Under the pieces are notes generated by a model that saw only the letters and a list, made by a program, of their open reading frames with translations, was not told the DNA's origin and did no database searches. The position numbers were made by a program, and so were the translations under genes. From Geodermatophilus sp. YIM 151500 (GTDB lineage: Bacteria > Actinomycetota > Actinomycetes > Mycobacteriales > Geodermatophilaceae), in the NCBI RefSeq assembly GCF_025716945.1, contig NZ_JAOVZT010000001.1, forward strand, positions 468,271 to 532,270: a stretch of 64,000 nt of DNA, given 5' to 3'. Positions 51,902 through 60,047 of this stretch are shown in pieces (the stretch's first letter is position 1; every line of letters begins with the position of its first letter).

Positions 51902-52605
51902 GCGGATTCCTCCGGATCGGTGGTGCGCAGGTCGGCCGGGGCGGCCGAGGCGTGGACGGTGGCGACGAGCGTGTCGCGCGCCGAGAGGATGTGGGCCACG
52001 AGCGCGTCGGTCGCCCCGGGGACGTCCCGGCGGGCGAGCGCGCCGCAGATCGCGCGGTGCTCGCCGAGGCTCTGGTCGACGCGACCCTCGTAGCGGTACG
52101 AGGTGAAGTGGCGGAACCGGCTCAGCTCCCGGGACAACAGGCGGTAGGCGTGCGCGAGCCGGCGGTTCTCGGCCGCTCCGACGATCGTCGCGTGGAACTC
52201 GTCGTCGACCCGTAGGTAGCGGGCGATGTCGTCGGTGCCCATCGGCGTCGAGAAGTCGTCGAAGAGGGTCACGAACCGCCGGAGGCGGTCGTCGTCCCAG
52301 GACGCGATGCGCGGCACGCCGGCCGGCTCCAGCAGGCACCGGAGGTCGAAGAGCTCCTCGACGTCGCGCACCTCGACCCGGGTGACCGACCAGCCCACCC
52401 GGCCCCGCCGCTCGACCAGGCCGGTCGACTCGAGCTGCCGGAGGGCGTCCCGCACGGGCGTACGGGAGACGCGGAGCTCCTCGGCGAGCTGACGGTCGCT
52501 GAGCGCCGCACCCGGTTCGATGCGGCACTCGACGATGGCCCGCTCCAGGGCCTCGAAGACCCGGGAGCTCACCCGCTCGACGTCGAGCGGCTCGAGACTG
52601 CTCAT
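51898..52605 (-). CDS. GntR/FCD-family transcription regulator
   Basis: A 235-residue regulator. The N-terminal winged HTH reads LEPGAALSDRQLAEELRVSRTPVRDALRQLESTGLVERR-like sequence (about residues 25-62 of the chosen protein). The C-terminal FCD domain (about 90-215) has His-containing DDEFHATIVGAAENRRL and LGEHRAICGALARRD, which usually bind metal plus an organic acid. I chose the start at 52605 because FCD regulators begin shortly before this helix; an alternative ATG at 52665 has a better ribosome site. Its stop overlaps dctP, so it heads the operon and probably autoregulates at the nearby GGTAT/ATACC dyad. Confidence 0.88.
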   Translation of the reverse strand: MSSLEPLDVERVSSRVFEALERAIVECRIEPGAALSDRQLAEELRVSRTPVRDALRQLESTGLVERRGRVGWSVTRVEVRDVEELFDLRCLLEPAGVPRIASWDDDRLRRFVTLFDDFSTPMGTDDIARYLRVDDEFHATIVGAAENRRLAHAYRLLSRELSRFRHFTSYRYEGRVDQSLGEHRAICGALARRDVPGATDALVAHILSARDTLVATVHASAAPADLRTTDPEESA

Positions 52606-52611
52606 GTACTG

Positions 52612-52626
52612 GGTATACCGAATACC
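52612..52626. promoter_or_regulatory. GntR-type operator
   Basis: GGTATACCGAATACC is a dyad with arms GGTAT and ATACC and a five-base spacer. It lies 7-21 bases upstream of the preferred GntR start and resembles GTATAC-type FadR/FCD operators. A site here would repress the GntR-TRAP operon. Confidence 0.6.
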
Positions 52627-52782
52627 GGGCTGGGGCGGAAGAGCGTCGACCTCAACTCCGCTCATCACCTGCCCTCCCTCCGACACCGGACCGGACGCTA
52701 TGGCGTGGGTCACTGCCGGGATGCTCCAACCGCTCACGGGTTCGTGTCAAGAGGGCGCCATGGGTGCACTTTCCGCTCACCG

Positions 52783-52816
52783 GTTGCGCGAGTCGCTCAT
52801 GCCGTTGCACGAGTCG
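52783..52816. promoter_or_regulatory. Direct repeats with 21-base spacing in the GntR-DeoR interval
   Basis: GTTGCGCGAGTCG (52783-52795) and GTTGCACGAGTCG (52804-52816) lie exactly 21 bases apart, two helical turns, in the divergent region between the two regulators. A GCTCAT motif (52795-52800) overlaps the end of the first copy. Confidence 0.5.
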
Positions 52817-52862
52817 ACCGCTCGCTGGCCCGTCCGCCCCGCGGTTCTTGACGGCAGAAGGC

Positions 52863-52914
52863 ATGAGCGGTTCAATCATCGTGTGATCAGTTTGCTCATC
52901 GAGTTGACATGAGC
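52863..52914. promoter_or_regulatory. Inverted ATGAGC/GCTCAT array at the DeoR start
   Basis: ATGAGC occurs at 52863-52868 and at the DeoR start codon (52909-52914); GCTCAT occurs at 52894-52899. GCTCAT-N9-ATGAGC is a perfect dyad covering the DeoR start, so autorepression at the start codon is plausible. DeoR-family regulators often use such repeated sites. Confidence 0.5.
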
Positions 52915-53730
52915 GGTCCCGAGGGCCGGCTGCCGGCACACGTGCGGCGGGAGCAGATCGTCCAGCTGCTCGTCCGCCGCGGGGACCAGCCGCTCCCCGT
53001 CGAGGAACTCGCCGCGACGTTCGGCATCTCCCCGGCGACGGCCCGCCGCGACCTGGAGCAGCTCCGCGGCGAGGGCCGCATCACCCGGACCTACGGGGGC
53101 GCGGTGCTGGGCGCGGCCTCGGCCGAGCAGTCCGTGCGGCAGCGGGAACTGAGCCATGCGGCCGAGAAGGACGCGATCGCCCGGGTCGCCGCGGACCTCG
53201 TCCAGCCTGACTCCGTCGTCCTGCTCGACGCCGGCAGCACCACGGAGCGCCTGGCCCGGCAACTGCGCACCATCCCCGGGCTGACCGTGGTCACCAACGG
53301 CGTGGCGGCGACGACCACCCTCCTGGAGTCCGGCGACACCGAGATCGTCGTGCTGGGCGGCCGGCTGCGACGGATCAACCAGACCATCAGCGGATCGACG
53401 GCCGAGCAGATGGTCCGCGGTCTCTACGCGGACGTCGCCTTCATCGGCGCCGACGCGGTGGACCCGCGGCGCGGGATCGCCTCGCGCACGCTGGAGCAGA
53501 GCGTCCTCAAGTCCGTGATGGCCGAGCACGCCCGCACCGTCGCCGTGGTCGCCGACTCGACCAAGCTCAGCGGCGGGTGGACCTCCTACTGGTCACCCCT
53601 GCAGCGGCCGTGGCTGCTGCTCACCGACGACGGCGCCGATCCCGGCGTCCTCGAGTCCTTCCGGACGGCGGACCCCCACGTCGAGGTCGTCGTCTGCCCG
53701 GTCGCCACGACCGGGACCGCCACCGGCTGA
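52909..53730 (+). CDS. DeoR/GlpR-family transcription regulator
   Basis: A 273-residue regulator. The N-terminal HTH reads PVEELAATFGISPATARRDLEQL. The C-terminal sugar-phosphate-binding domain has LLDAGSTTERLARQL, VTNGVAATTTLL and VAVVADSTKLSGGW, typical of DeoR sensors of sugar phosphates. It is divergent from the GntR-TRAP operon and directly upstream of the zinc alcohol dehydrogenase and aldolase genes. The inducer is probably a pathway sugar phosphate. Confidence 0.94.
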   Translation: MSGPEGRLPAHVRREQIVQLLVRRGDQPLPVEELAATFGISPATARRDLEQLRGEGRITRTYGGAVLGAASAEQSVRQRELSHAAEKDAIARVAADLVQPDSVVLLDAGSTTERLARQLRTIPGLTVVTNGVAATTTLLESGDTEIVVLGGRLRRINQTISGSTAEQMVRGLYADVAFIGADAVDPRRGIASRTLEQSVLKSVMAEHARTVAVVADSTKLSGGWTSYWSPLQRPWLLLTDDGADPGVLESFRTADPHVEVVVCPVATTGTATG

Positions 53731-53797
53731 GGCCGGCAGCGATCGAACCCGCCGCGCGCGCGAGCGCCCGTCCCCGGCCGAACTGGAGTCGCGAAGC

Positions 53798-54841
53798 ATG
53801 AAGCAAGCCGTCCTGCACGCCCCGCTGGACCTCAAGGTGGAGGACGCGGACGTGCCCGCCCTGGAGTCCGGCGACGTGCTGCTGCGCGTCGAGAGCGCCC
53901 TGGTGTGCGGCACCGACGTCCGCATCTTCGAGGGGCGGAAGAAGCGCAACGTCACCTACCCGACGGTGATGGGCCACGAGTTCTCGGCCACGGTCGTGGA
54001 CTCGGCCGGCGTGCTGCCCGACGGCGTGTCCGAGGGAGCCCTCGTCTGCGTCTACCCGCTGCTCCCGTGCGGCGAGTGCGTGGCCTGCACGCGCGACCAC
54101 CCGAACATCTGCCGCAACCGCGTGGCCTTCGGATACCAGCTGGCGGGTGGCTTCTCGCAGTACGTGCGCGTGCCCGCCGCCGCCGTCCGCGCGGGGAACC
54201 TCGTGCCCGTCGGGACCGCCTCGCCGGGTGCCGGTGCCCTCGTCGAACCCCTGGCCTGCGCCTACAACGGGCAGCGGCTCGCGTCCGCGGCAGGAGCGCC
54301 GTCGATGCTGGTGAGCGGCTGCGGCCCGCTCGGCCTCATGCACATCCGGCTGGCCCGCCAGCTCGGCGTGCAGCGGATCGCCGCCGTCGACCCGATCGAG
54401 CAGCGCCGCGCGGCCGCCGCGACCTCCGGCGCCGAGCTCACCCTGGCCCCGGGCGAGGACGCCGCCCGGCAGGTGCTCGACTGGACCGGCGGTGCCGGTG
54501 TCGACGTCCTGGTGATGGCCGTGGGCCGCACGGACGCGCTGCACCCCTACCTGGGCGTCCTCGCCCCCGGCGCCCGCGTGAGCGTCTTCGCCGGCTTCAG
54601 CGGCGAAGGCACCGCCCTGGAGATCCCGGCCAACGACATCCACTACAACGAGTGGACCGTCGTCGGCGCCTCGTCCTGCCGGCTCGACGACTTCCAGCAG
54701 GTCGCCGGCCTCGTCCGGTCCGGAGCGCTGCAGGTGGACGACCTCGTCGGCGCCCAGCTGCCGATCGACGAGGCCGTCGGTGCCATCGAGCTCGCCGCCT
54801 CCGGCCGGGACATGCGCGTCGGCATCGCCCCCTGGGCCTGA
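53798..54841 (+). CDS. Zinc-dependent alcohol/polyol dehydrogenase
   Basis: A 347-residue medium-chain dehydrogenase. The catalytic zinc region is VCGTDVRIFEG followed by GHEFSA; the structural zinc Cys cluster is CGECVACTRDHPNIC. The nucleotide fold is LVSGCGPLGLMHIRLARQLG. It probably oxidises a polyol or sugar alcohol to a ketose, the first catabolic step of the island. GGAG lies upstream of the ATG. Confidence 0.93.
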   Translation: MKQAVLHAPLDLKVEDADVPALESGDVLLRVESALVCGTDVRIFEGRKKRNVTYPTVMGHEFSATVVDSAGVLPDGVSEGALVCVYPLLPCGECVACTRDHPNICRNRVAFGYQLAGGFSQYVRVPAAAVRAGNLVPVGTASPGAGALVEPLACAYNGQRLASAAGAPSMLVSGCGPLGLMHIRLARQLGVQRIAAVDPIEQRRAAAATSGAELTLAPGEDAARQVLDWTGGAGVDVLVMAVGRTDALHPYLGVLAPGARVSVFAGFSGEGTALEIPANDIHYNEWTVVGASSCRLDDFQQVAGLVRSGALQVDDLVGAQLPIDEAVGAIELAASGRDMRVGIAPWA

Positions 54842-54887
54842 GCCTCCCTCCCCTCCATCCCACCCCTGCGACGACTGAGGACCCCGC

Positions 54888-55787
54888 ATGACCGCCACGT
54901 TGAACCCGGCCGCCCCCGCCGGCTCGTCCACGTCCCTGCCCGACGGTCGCCTGCCCCGCGGCCCGCTGCAGATCACCCCCTACGGCAGCACCGCCGCCCT
55001 CGGCCGGGCCATCCGGCTGCGCCGGATCTTCGGCGAGAGCGGGCGCACCGTGACCGTGGCCCTCGACCAGGCCGTGCCGCGGGGCGTGGCACCCCGGCTG
55101 GCCGACATCGGGCCGACCTACGCCGCCGTCGCGTCCGCGCGGCCCGACGCGATCACGATGTTCAAGGGCCTCGCCGCTGCGGTGCTCGCGCACAACACGA
55201 CGCCCGTGCCGTTCATCATGAAGGCGTCCACCTTCTCCGTGGACTTCCACCTGACCCGCGAAGCGACCGTCGGCACGGTGGACGAGGCGCTCCGGCTGGG
55301 TGCCGACGCCGTCGCCGTCGGCATCAGCGCCGGCTCCGCGCACCAGGTCGAGGGCTTCTCCGAGCTGGCCGCGATCACCGCGCGCGCCTCCGAGGTGGGC
55401 CTGCCGGTCGTCTGCCACGCCTACCCGAGCGGCGAGCTCTGGGCCGAGGACAAGAAGGGCAGCACCGAGGCGGTCCTGTACGCCGCACGGGCGGCCGCCG
55501 AGATGGGCACCGACATCGTCAAGACCTGGTACACCGGCTCGACGGCCGAGTTCGCCAAGGTCGTCGAGGGCGTGCCGGCCATCGTGGTGGCGGCCGGCGG
55601 GGCCAAGGCCGACAACCCGCTGGACGTGCTGCGCCAGGCCGCCTCCGTCGTGGAGGCGGGGGGCTACGGGGTGACCACCGGACGCAACGTCTGGGGAGCG
55701 GCCGACCCGGCGAAGATGGTGCGTGCGCTGCGGGCCGTCGTGCACGAGGGCGAGCGGCCCGAGACGGCGGCCAAGCTGCTGGACTGA
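54888..55787 (+). CDS. DhnA/LsrF-type class I aldolase
   Basis: A 299-residue TIM-barrel protein. The family start reads VTVALDQAVPRGVAP and the Schiff-base lysine is probably in DIVKTWYTGS. GVTTGRNVWGAADPAKMVRAL is a late barrel segment that binds phosphate. Class I fructose-bisphosphate aldolases, transaldolase-like enzymes and the AI-2 thiolase LsrF belong here. In this cluster it most likely cleaves a ketose phosphate. A strong hairpin follows. Confidence 0.9.
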   Translation: MTATLNPAAPAGSSTSLPDGRLPRGPLQITPYGSTAALGRAIRLRRIFGESGRTVTVALDQAVPRGVAPRLADIGPTYAAVASARPDAITMFKGLAAAVLAHNTTPVPFIMKASTFSVDFHLTREATVGTVDEALRLGADAVAVGISAGSAHQVEGFSELAAITARASEVGLPVVCHAYPSGELWAEDKKGSTEAVLYAARAAAEMGTDIVKTWYTGSTAEFAKVVEGVPAIVVAAGGAKADNPLDVLRQAASVVEAGGYGVTTGRNVWGAADPAKMVRALRAVVHEGERPETAAKLLD

Positions 55788-55793
55788 ACGACC

Positions 55794-55844
55794 GACGGAC
55801 CCGCCCCCCGGCCGCGTGGTGCCCGGCCGGGGGTCGGGTCCGTC
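55794..55844. terminator. Hairpin terminator between the catabolic island and the F420 gene
   Basis: The outer stem GACGGACCCG (55794-55803) pairs with CGGGTCCGTC (55835-55844), and an inner stem of nine C/G pairs (55805-55813 with 55825-55833) extends it. It sits between convergent genes. Confidence 0.85.
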
Positions 55845-55848
55845 CGCG

Positions 55849-56817
55849 TCACGAGGACGGCGTCAGCGACCGCACGCGTTCGATCAGCTCCTTCTCGCAG
55901 ACGTCGAGGAAGCCGTCCGGGTCCGGCCCGGCGTTCATCAGCACGACGTGGTCGAAGCCGGCGTCGACGTAGGGCTGCGCCTGCGCGACGTGCCGGTCGA
56001 GGTCCGGGCCGCAGGAGAACTGCTGCTTGATGTCATCGAGCTTCACCGTGCTGCTGGCGGCGTCGAAGTTCACCGGGTTGGGCAGCTCGCTCATCACCTT
56101 CCAGCCGGTGAGCGCCCACCGGGTGGTGTCGAGCGCGGCCTGCGCCGCGGTGTCCTCGTCGGGCGCCCAGGCCATCGGCACCTCGGCGTACGTGGGCCCG
56201 TCGCCGCCGGCGCCGGTGTAGGCCTCCACCAGGTCGCTGCGCGGCTCGGTGGCGAACAGCCCGTCGCCGAGCTCGGCGGCGATGGTCGAGGCCATCTCCC
56301 CGCCGGTGGCCACCGCGATGACCGGCGGGGTGTCGGGGAGGTCGAAGACCCGGGCGTCCTCGAGCTGCAGGTACTGGCCGTCGTAGGACTGGTAGCCGCC
56401 CTGCCACAGCAGCTTGATGATCTCCAGCGCCTCGCGGAGCATCCGGTGCCGGATCCGGACGGCGGGCCAGCCCTGCCCCACCACGTGCTCGTTGAGCCGC
56501 TCACCGGCACCGATGCCCAGCGTGAACCGGTTGTCCGACAGGATGGCGACGGTCGCCGCGGCCTGGGCGACGATCGCCGGGTGGTACCGGATGATCGGGC
56601 AGGTCACGCCGGTGGCCAGGCCGATGCGCTCGGTCCGCGCGGCCATCGCACCCAGCATCGACCAGGTGAAGCCGCTGTGGCCCTGGTTGTCTAGCCACGG
56701 GTGGAAGTGGTCGCTGAGCTCGACGAAGTCGAACCCGGCCCGCTCGGCCCGGACCGTCTGCTGCACGATCTCGGCCGGGCCGAAGGCCTCGGTGGCGAGC
56801 TTGTAGCCGACCTGCAT
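55849..56817 (-). CDS. F420-dependent LLM-class oxidoreductase (G6PDH-like)
   Basis: A 322-residue TIM-barrel flavin/F420 enzyme of the luciferase-like family, in the F420-dependent glucose-6-phosphate dehydrogenase-like subgroup. MQVGYKLATEAFGPAEIVQQTVRAERAGFDFVELSDHFHPW is the typical start, and GIGAGERLNEHVVGQGWP and VAVATGGEMASTIAAELGDGLFAT are core motifs. It uses reduced cofactor F420 in redox chemistry. The ATG at 56817 follows GGAGGG. The substrate is not confirmed. Confidence 0.92.
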   Translation of the reverse strand: MQVGYKLATEAFGPAEIVQQTVRAERAGFDFVELSDHFHPWLDNQGHSGFTWSMLGAMAARTERIGLATGVTCPIIRYHPAIVAQAAATVAILSDNRFTLGIGAGERLNEHVVGQGWPAVRIRHRMLREALEIIKLLWQGGYQSYDGQYLQLEDARVFDLPDTPPVIAVATGGEMASTIAAELGDGLFATEPRSDLVEAYTGAGGDGPTYAEVPMAWAPDEDTAAQAALDTTRWALTGWKVMSELPNPVNFDAASSTVKLDDIKQQFSCGPDLDRHVAQAQPYVDAGFDHVVLMNAGPDPDGFLDVCEKELIERVRSLTPSS

Positions 56818-56921
56818 GACGATGGTTCCCTCCGCCGGTGGGTGCACGGGCGCCGGCCGGCGACCGCGGTGCACCCCGGCGGTGCCCGACCGGCGCGCCG
56901 GGAAACCGGGCGCGGGCGGGG

Positions 56922-59174
56922 TCAGCTGCGGCCCAGACCGACCAGCGTCACGTCGTCGGTGTCGGGCGGGTCGAGGGCGGCGAGCACGTCGTCGAGCAGC
57001 TGCTGCGGCTCCGCGGACGCCGTCGCGACGGCGGCGCGCAGCGCGTCCAGGCCCTCGGTGAGGCTCGCGCCGCGCCGCTCCACCAGGCCGTCGCTGTACA
57101 GCAGCAGCCGGTCGGCCGCGCGCAGCCGAACCCGCGACGCGGTGTAGCCGGCGGTGTCGAGCAGGCCCAGCGCCGGGCCGCGGCCGTCGGTGAGGTAGTC
57201 CGCGCCGTCCGGCGTGCGGCGCAGGACCGGCAGGTGGCCGGCGCTGGCGACGGCCACCTCGCCGCTGGACGGGTCGAGCTCGGCCACGACGGCGGTCGCC
57301 AGCTCGCCGGGCAGCAGCGCGGCGACCAGCTCGTTGAGCGCCTGCAGGGCCGCGGCCGGGCCGAGGTCGCGCAGCAGGTGGGCGCGCAGCGCGTGGCGCA
57401 GCTGGGCGGTGACCGCCGCGGCGGCCAGGCCGTGCCCGGCGACGTCCCCGAGCACGACCGACAGGCGCCCGCTGGGCAGCGGCACCAGGTCGTACCAGTC
57501 GCCGCCGACCACGTCGGCGGCGCTCGGCCGGTACCGCGCGGCCAGCCCCACCCCCGGGACCTTGGGCAGCTCCTCCAGCAGCAGGGTGCGCTGCAGGGTG
57601 ACGGCGAGCCGGTTCTCCTCGTGCGCGCGGGCGCGCGCGGCCTCGGTCACGGCGGTGGCCAGGGCGCGGGCGGCGGTGACCTCGTGCGCGCGCCACGGGC
57701 CGGCGGTGCCGCGGACGGTCTCGCTCCACCGCTCGAACGACCGCCGCGGGGACAGCCGCGGGCCCTCGGCGTCCTCGGTGACCTCGCCGTCGTGCGGATC
57801 GCCGCCCCAGACGACCTCCCGCAGCGTCTCGGGCCGGAACCAGGCGAGGAAGTCACCGGGCCCGCCGCCGGCCCGGACGACGAGCACGCCGCTGGCGGTG
57901 GCGGCCAGATCGGCCGCGTCCGGCACCACCTGACCCAGCGCGTCGGTGACCCGGACGCCGGGCTCGTCCTCCGCGCCCGAGGCGAGCAGCGCGGTGACCA
58001 GCGGCGCCACGCGGTCGGCCGGCGGCGTCTCGCCGAGCAGCACCAGCCGCCCGTCGAGCCGCACCGCGGCGCCTCCCGCGGGCAGCAGGTCGAGCACGGT
58101 CGGCCCGCCCTCGGTGAGGGCCCGCGCCGGGGCGCGCGGCGAACGGCCGACGGCGGCGACGAGCTCGGCCTGCCGCCGGGCGACGCCGACGACGTCACCC
58201 GTCTCGACCTCCGCGACCTTCGTGTGCAGCAGCAGCGACGCGGTCCGGCCGAGGAACTCCGCCGCCGTGCGATCCGCGTAGGACGGCCGATGCGGGCCGC
58301 TGTAGGAGTGGCAGGCCACCAGGCCCCAGAGCCGGCCGCGATCGATCAGCGAGATCGACATCGAGGCGACCACGCCCATGTTGGCCAGGTACTCCAGGTG
58401 CACCGGCGAGACGCTGCGCAGCATCGCGCCGGAGAGGTCCAGCGGACGGCCGGTCAGCGGGTTGGTGGCCGGGTGCAGCGGCACCGGCGCGTAGCCGGCG
58501 TCGGGGATGAGCCGCAGCCAGTTGATCGCGTACAGCGCGCGGGCCTGGGCCGGGATGTCGCCGGCCGGGTAGTGCAGGCCCAGGAAGGGTTCGAGGTCGG
58601 CGCGCCGGCTCTCGGCGACGACCTCGCCGTTCCAGGCGGCGTCGAACCGGTAGACCATCACGCGGTCGAAGCCGGTGAGCGCCCGGACGTCGCCGGCCAG
58701 GACGTCGGTCAGCTCCGGGAGCGTCTCGGTCGCCGAGAGCCGCTGCAGCACCGTCGGCAGCCGCCGGTGCCAGGCGACACCGACCTCCTCCGCGCCGAGC
58801 ACCGGCTCCCACTCGGTGATCAGCAGGCCGTCGGCGCGGTGCAGCACCAGGTCGACGTCGGTCTCCCCGACACGGAGGCGCACCGGGTTGACCTCGGCCA
58901 GGTCGCCCGGCAGGACCACCCGCAGCCGGGCGCGGGCGGCGGGGGCGAGCAGCTCGTCGAGCCGCCGGCCGGCGGGGTCGGTGCCGAACAGCGCGCCGGC
59001 GTTGGCCGAGGTGACGACGACGGTCAGGTCGGGCTCGGTGACCGCCAGCAGCACGCCGTGCGGCTGGACGGCGCCGGGTACGGCGATCGGCTCGTCGGCG
59101 CAGCGGAGCAGTGCCTCGTCGGGGATCCGACCGGCGCCGCCGGTGCCCCCGCCGCCGGCTGGCCGGCCGGCTAT
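56922..59174 (-). CDS. Bacteriophytochrome-SpoIIE (PP2C) phosphatase
   Basis: A 750-residue fusion if started at the ATA at 59174. PAS (about 30-115) carries Cys25 before EPIAVPGAVQPHG, the bacteriophytochrome bilin Cys. The GAF domain (about 135-295) has Y202-P203-A204-G205-D206-I207-P208 and the conserved His of SPVHLEYLANMGV and ACHSYSGPH. PHY (about 305-490) has a complete tongue: WFRPE, WGGDP and LSPRRSFERWSETVRG. A PP2C/SpoIIE domain (about 525-745) has GGDWYD, LGDVAGHG, YSDGLVERRG and DDVTLV. No ATG, GTG or TTG start is available; ATA overlapping the STAS stop is the natural place. The product should couple red/far-red light to dephosphorylation of the STAS protein. Confidence 0.85.
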   Translation of the reverse strand: MAGRPAGGGGTGGAGRIPDEALLRCADEPIAVPGAVQPHGVLLAVTEPDLTVVVTSANAGALFGTDPAGRRLDELLAPAARARLRVVLPGDLAEVNPVRLRVGETDVDLVLHRADGLLITEWEPVLGAEEVGVAWHRRLPTVLQRLSATETLPELTDVLAGDVRALTGFDRVMVYRFDAAWNGEVVAESRRADLEPFLGLHYPAGDIPAQARALYAINWLRLIPDAGYAPVPLHPATNPLTGRPLDLSGAMLRSVSPVHLEYLANMGVVASMSISLIDRGRLWGLVACHSYSGPHRPSYADRTAAEFLGRTASLLLHTKVAEVETGDVVGVARRQAELVAAVGRSPRAPARALTEGGPTVLDLLPAGGAAVRLDGRLVLLGETPPADRVAPLVTALLASGAEDEPGVRVTDALGQVVPDAADLAATASGVLVVRAGGGPGDFLAWFRPETLREVVWGGDPHDGEVTEDAEGPRLSPRRSFERWSETVRGTAGPWRAHEVTAARALATAVTEAARARAHEENRLAVTLQRTLLLEELPKVPGVGLAARYRPSAADVVGGDWYDLVPLPSGRLSVVLGDVAGHGLAAAAVTAQLRHALRAHLLRDLGPAAALQALNELVAALLPGELATAVVAELDPSSGEVAVASAGHLPVLRRTPDGADYLTDGRGPALGLLDTAGYTASRVRLRAADRLLLYSDGLVERRGASLTEGLDALRAAVATASAEPQQLLDDVLAALDPPDTDDVTLVGLGRS

Positions 59175-59524
59175 GACGGGTCCCCGTGCCGCCGGCCCGG
59201 TGGCAGGCTCTCCACGACGGGCACGACGGAATCGACGTCGAGCAGGTCGAGCACCAGCCGCACCGGCCCGTTGTCGCGCGGGCAGAGCAGTTGCACGGTC
59301 ACGCCGTCGGCCTGCCCCTGCCGGCCCAGCCGGACCAGCTGCCGGGCACCGGAGGAGTCGAGGAACGTCGTGGCGGAGAGGTCGACGACCAGCGCGGCGG
59401 GCCGTCCGGCCAGCTCGGCCGCGCCGGCGGCGGCCAGGACGGGCGCCGTGGCGATGTCGAGCTCGCCGCGGACGACGAGCGCCGGGCGGCCGGAGACCGT
59501 CGTCCGCTCCACGTCGAACAGCAC
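59171..59524 (-). CDS. STAS anti-anti-sigma factor (RsbV-like)
   Basis: A 117-residue STAS protein. The phosphorylatable serine lies in TTFLDSSGARQLVRLG. MLFDVERTTVSGRPALVVRGELDIATAPVL opens the fold. The GTG start has GGAGGAGGG upstream. Its stop overlaps the phytochrome-phosphatase region. In partner switching, unphosphorylated STAS binds an RsbW-type kinase and frees a sigma factor; the linked SpoIIE phosphatase would reactivate it. Confidence 0.93.
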   Translation of the reverse strand: MLFDVERTTVSGRPALVVRGELDIATAPVLAAAGAAELAGRPAALVVDLSATTFLDSSGARQLVRLGRQGQADGVTVQLLCPRDNGPVRLVLDLLDVDSVVPVVESLPPGRRHGDPS

Positions 59525-59583
59525 GACCGTTCCCTCCTCCCGCCGGCTTCTGGGAGAGTAGCCGCACCCGTCTGCGAGGTCCC

Positions 59584-60036
59584 ATGAAGATCGACTTCAC
59601 CGTCACCCTGCCGGTCGACGTCCACAGCGTGCCGTTCGTCCGCGGGTTGTGCCGGGAGGCGCTCGAGCACATGGCGGTGGAGCGCCGCACCATCGACGAG
59701 GTCGTGCTCGCACTGACCGAGGCCTGCGCCAACGTGGTCGACCACGCCGGCGGCGGGGCGTACGAGGTGCGGGTGCGGATCGGCGACGACGCCTGCCGGA
59801 TCAGCGTGCTCGACGCCGGTGCCGGCCCCGACGCGGCGGAGACCCGCGACCCGCCCGGTGCCGACGCCGACGGCGACTCCCGGGCGGAGCGCGGGCAGGG
59901 CCTGCTGCTCCTGCAGGCGCTGGTCGACCAGCTCGACTTCGTCCGGGAGCCCGACGGGCGGCACCGGGTGATGCTGGAGAAGCGGCTGACGCCGCGCGCG
60001 CCGCTGCGCCTGCTCGACCGGCCGGACCCCTCCTGA
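59584..60036 (+). CDS. RsbW-like anti-sigma factor/kinase (HATPase)
   Basis: A 150-residue GHKL kinase. The N box reads LALTEACANVVDHAGG and the G boxes are VLDAGAGPDAAE and RGQGLLLLQALVDQLDF. It probably phosphorylates the neighbouring STAS protein and binds a sigma factor encoded elsewhere. The ATG has GAGG upstream. It is divergent from the STAS-phytochrome pair, so the three genes make up one signalling unit. Confidence 0.92.
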   Translation: MKIDFTVTLPVDVHSVPFVRGLCREALEHMAVERRTIDEVVLALTEACANVVDHAGGGAYEVRVRIGDDACRISVLDAGAGPDAAETRDPPGADADGDSRAERGQGLLLLQALVDQLDFVREPDGRHRVMLEKRLTPRAPLRLLDRPDPS

Positions 60037-60047
60037 CGTCCACCGGC

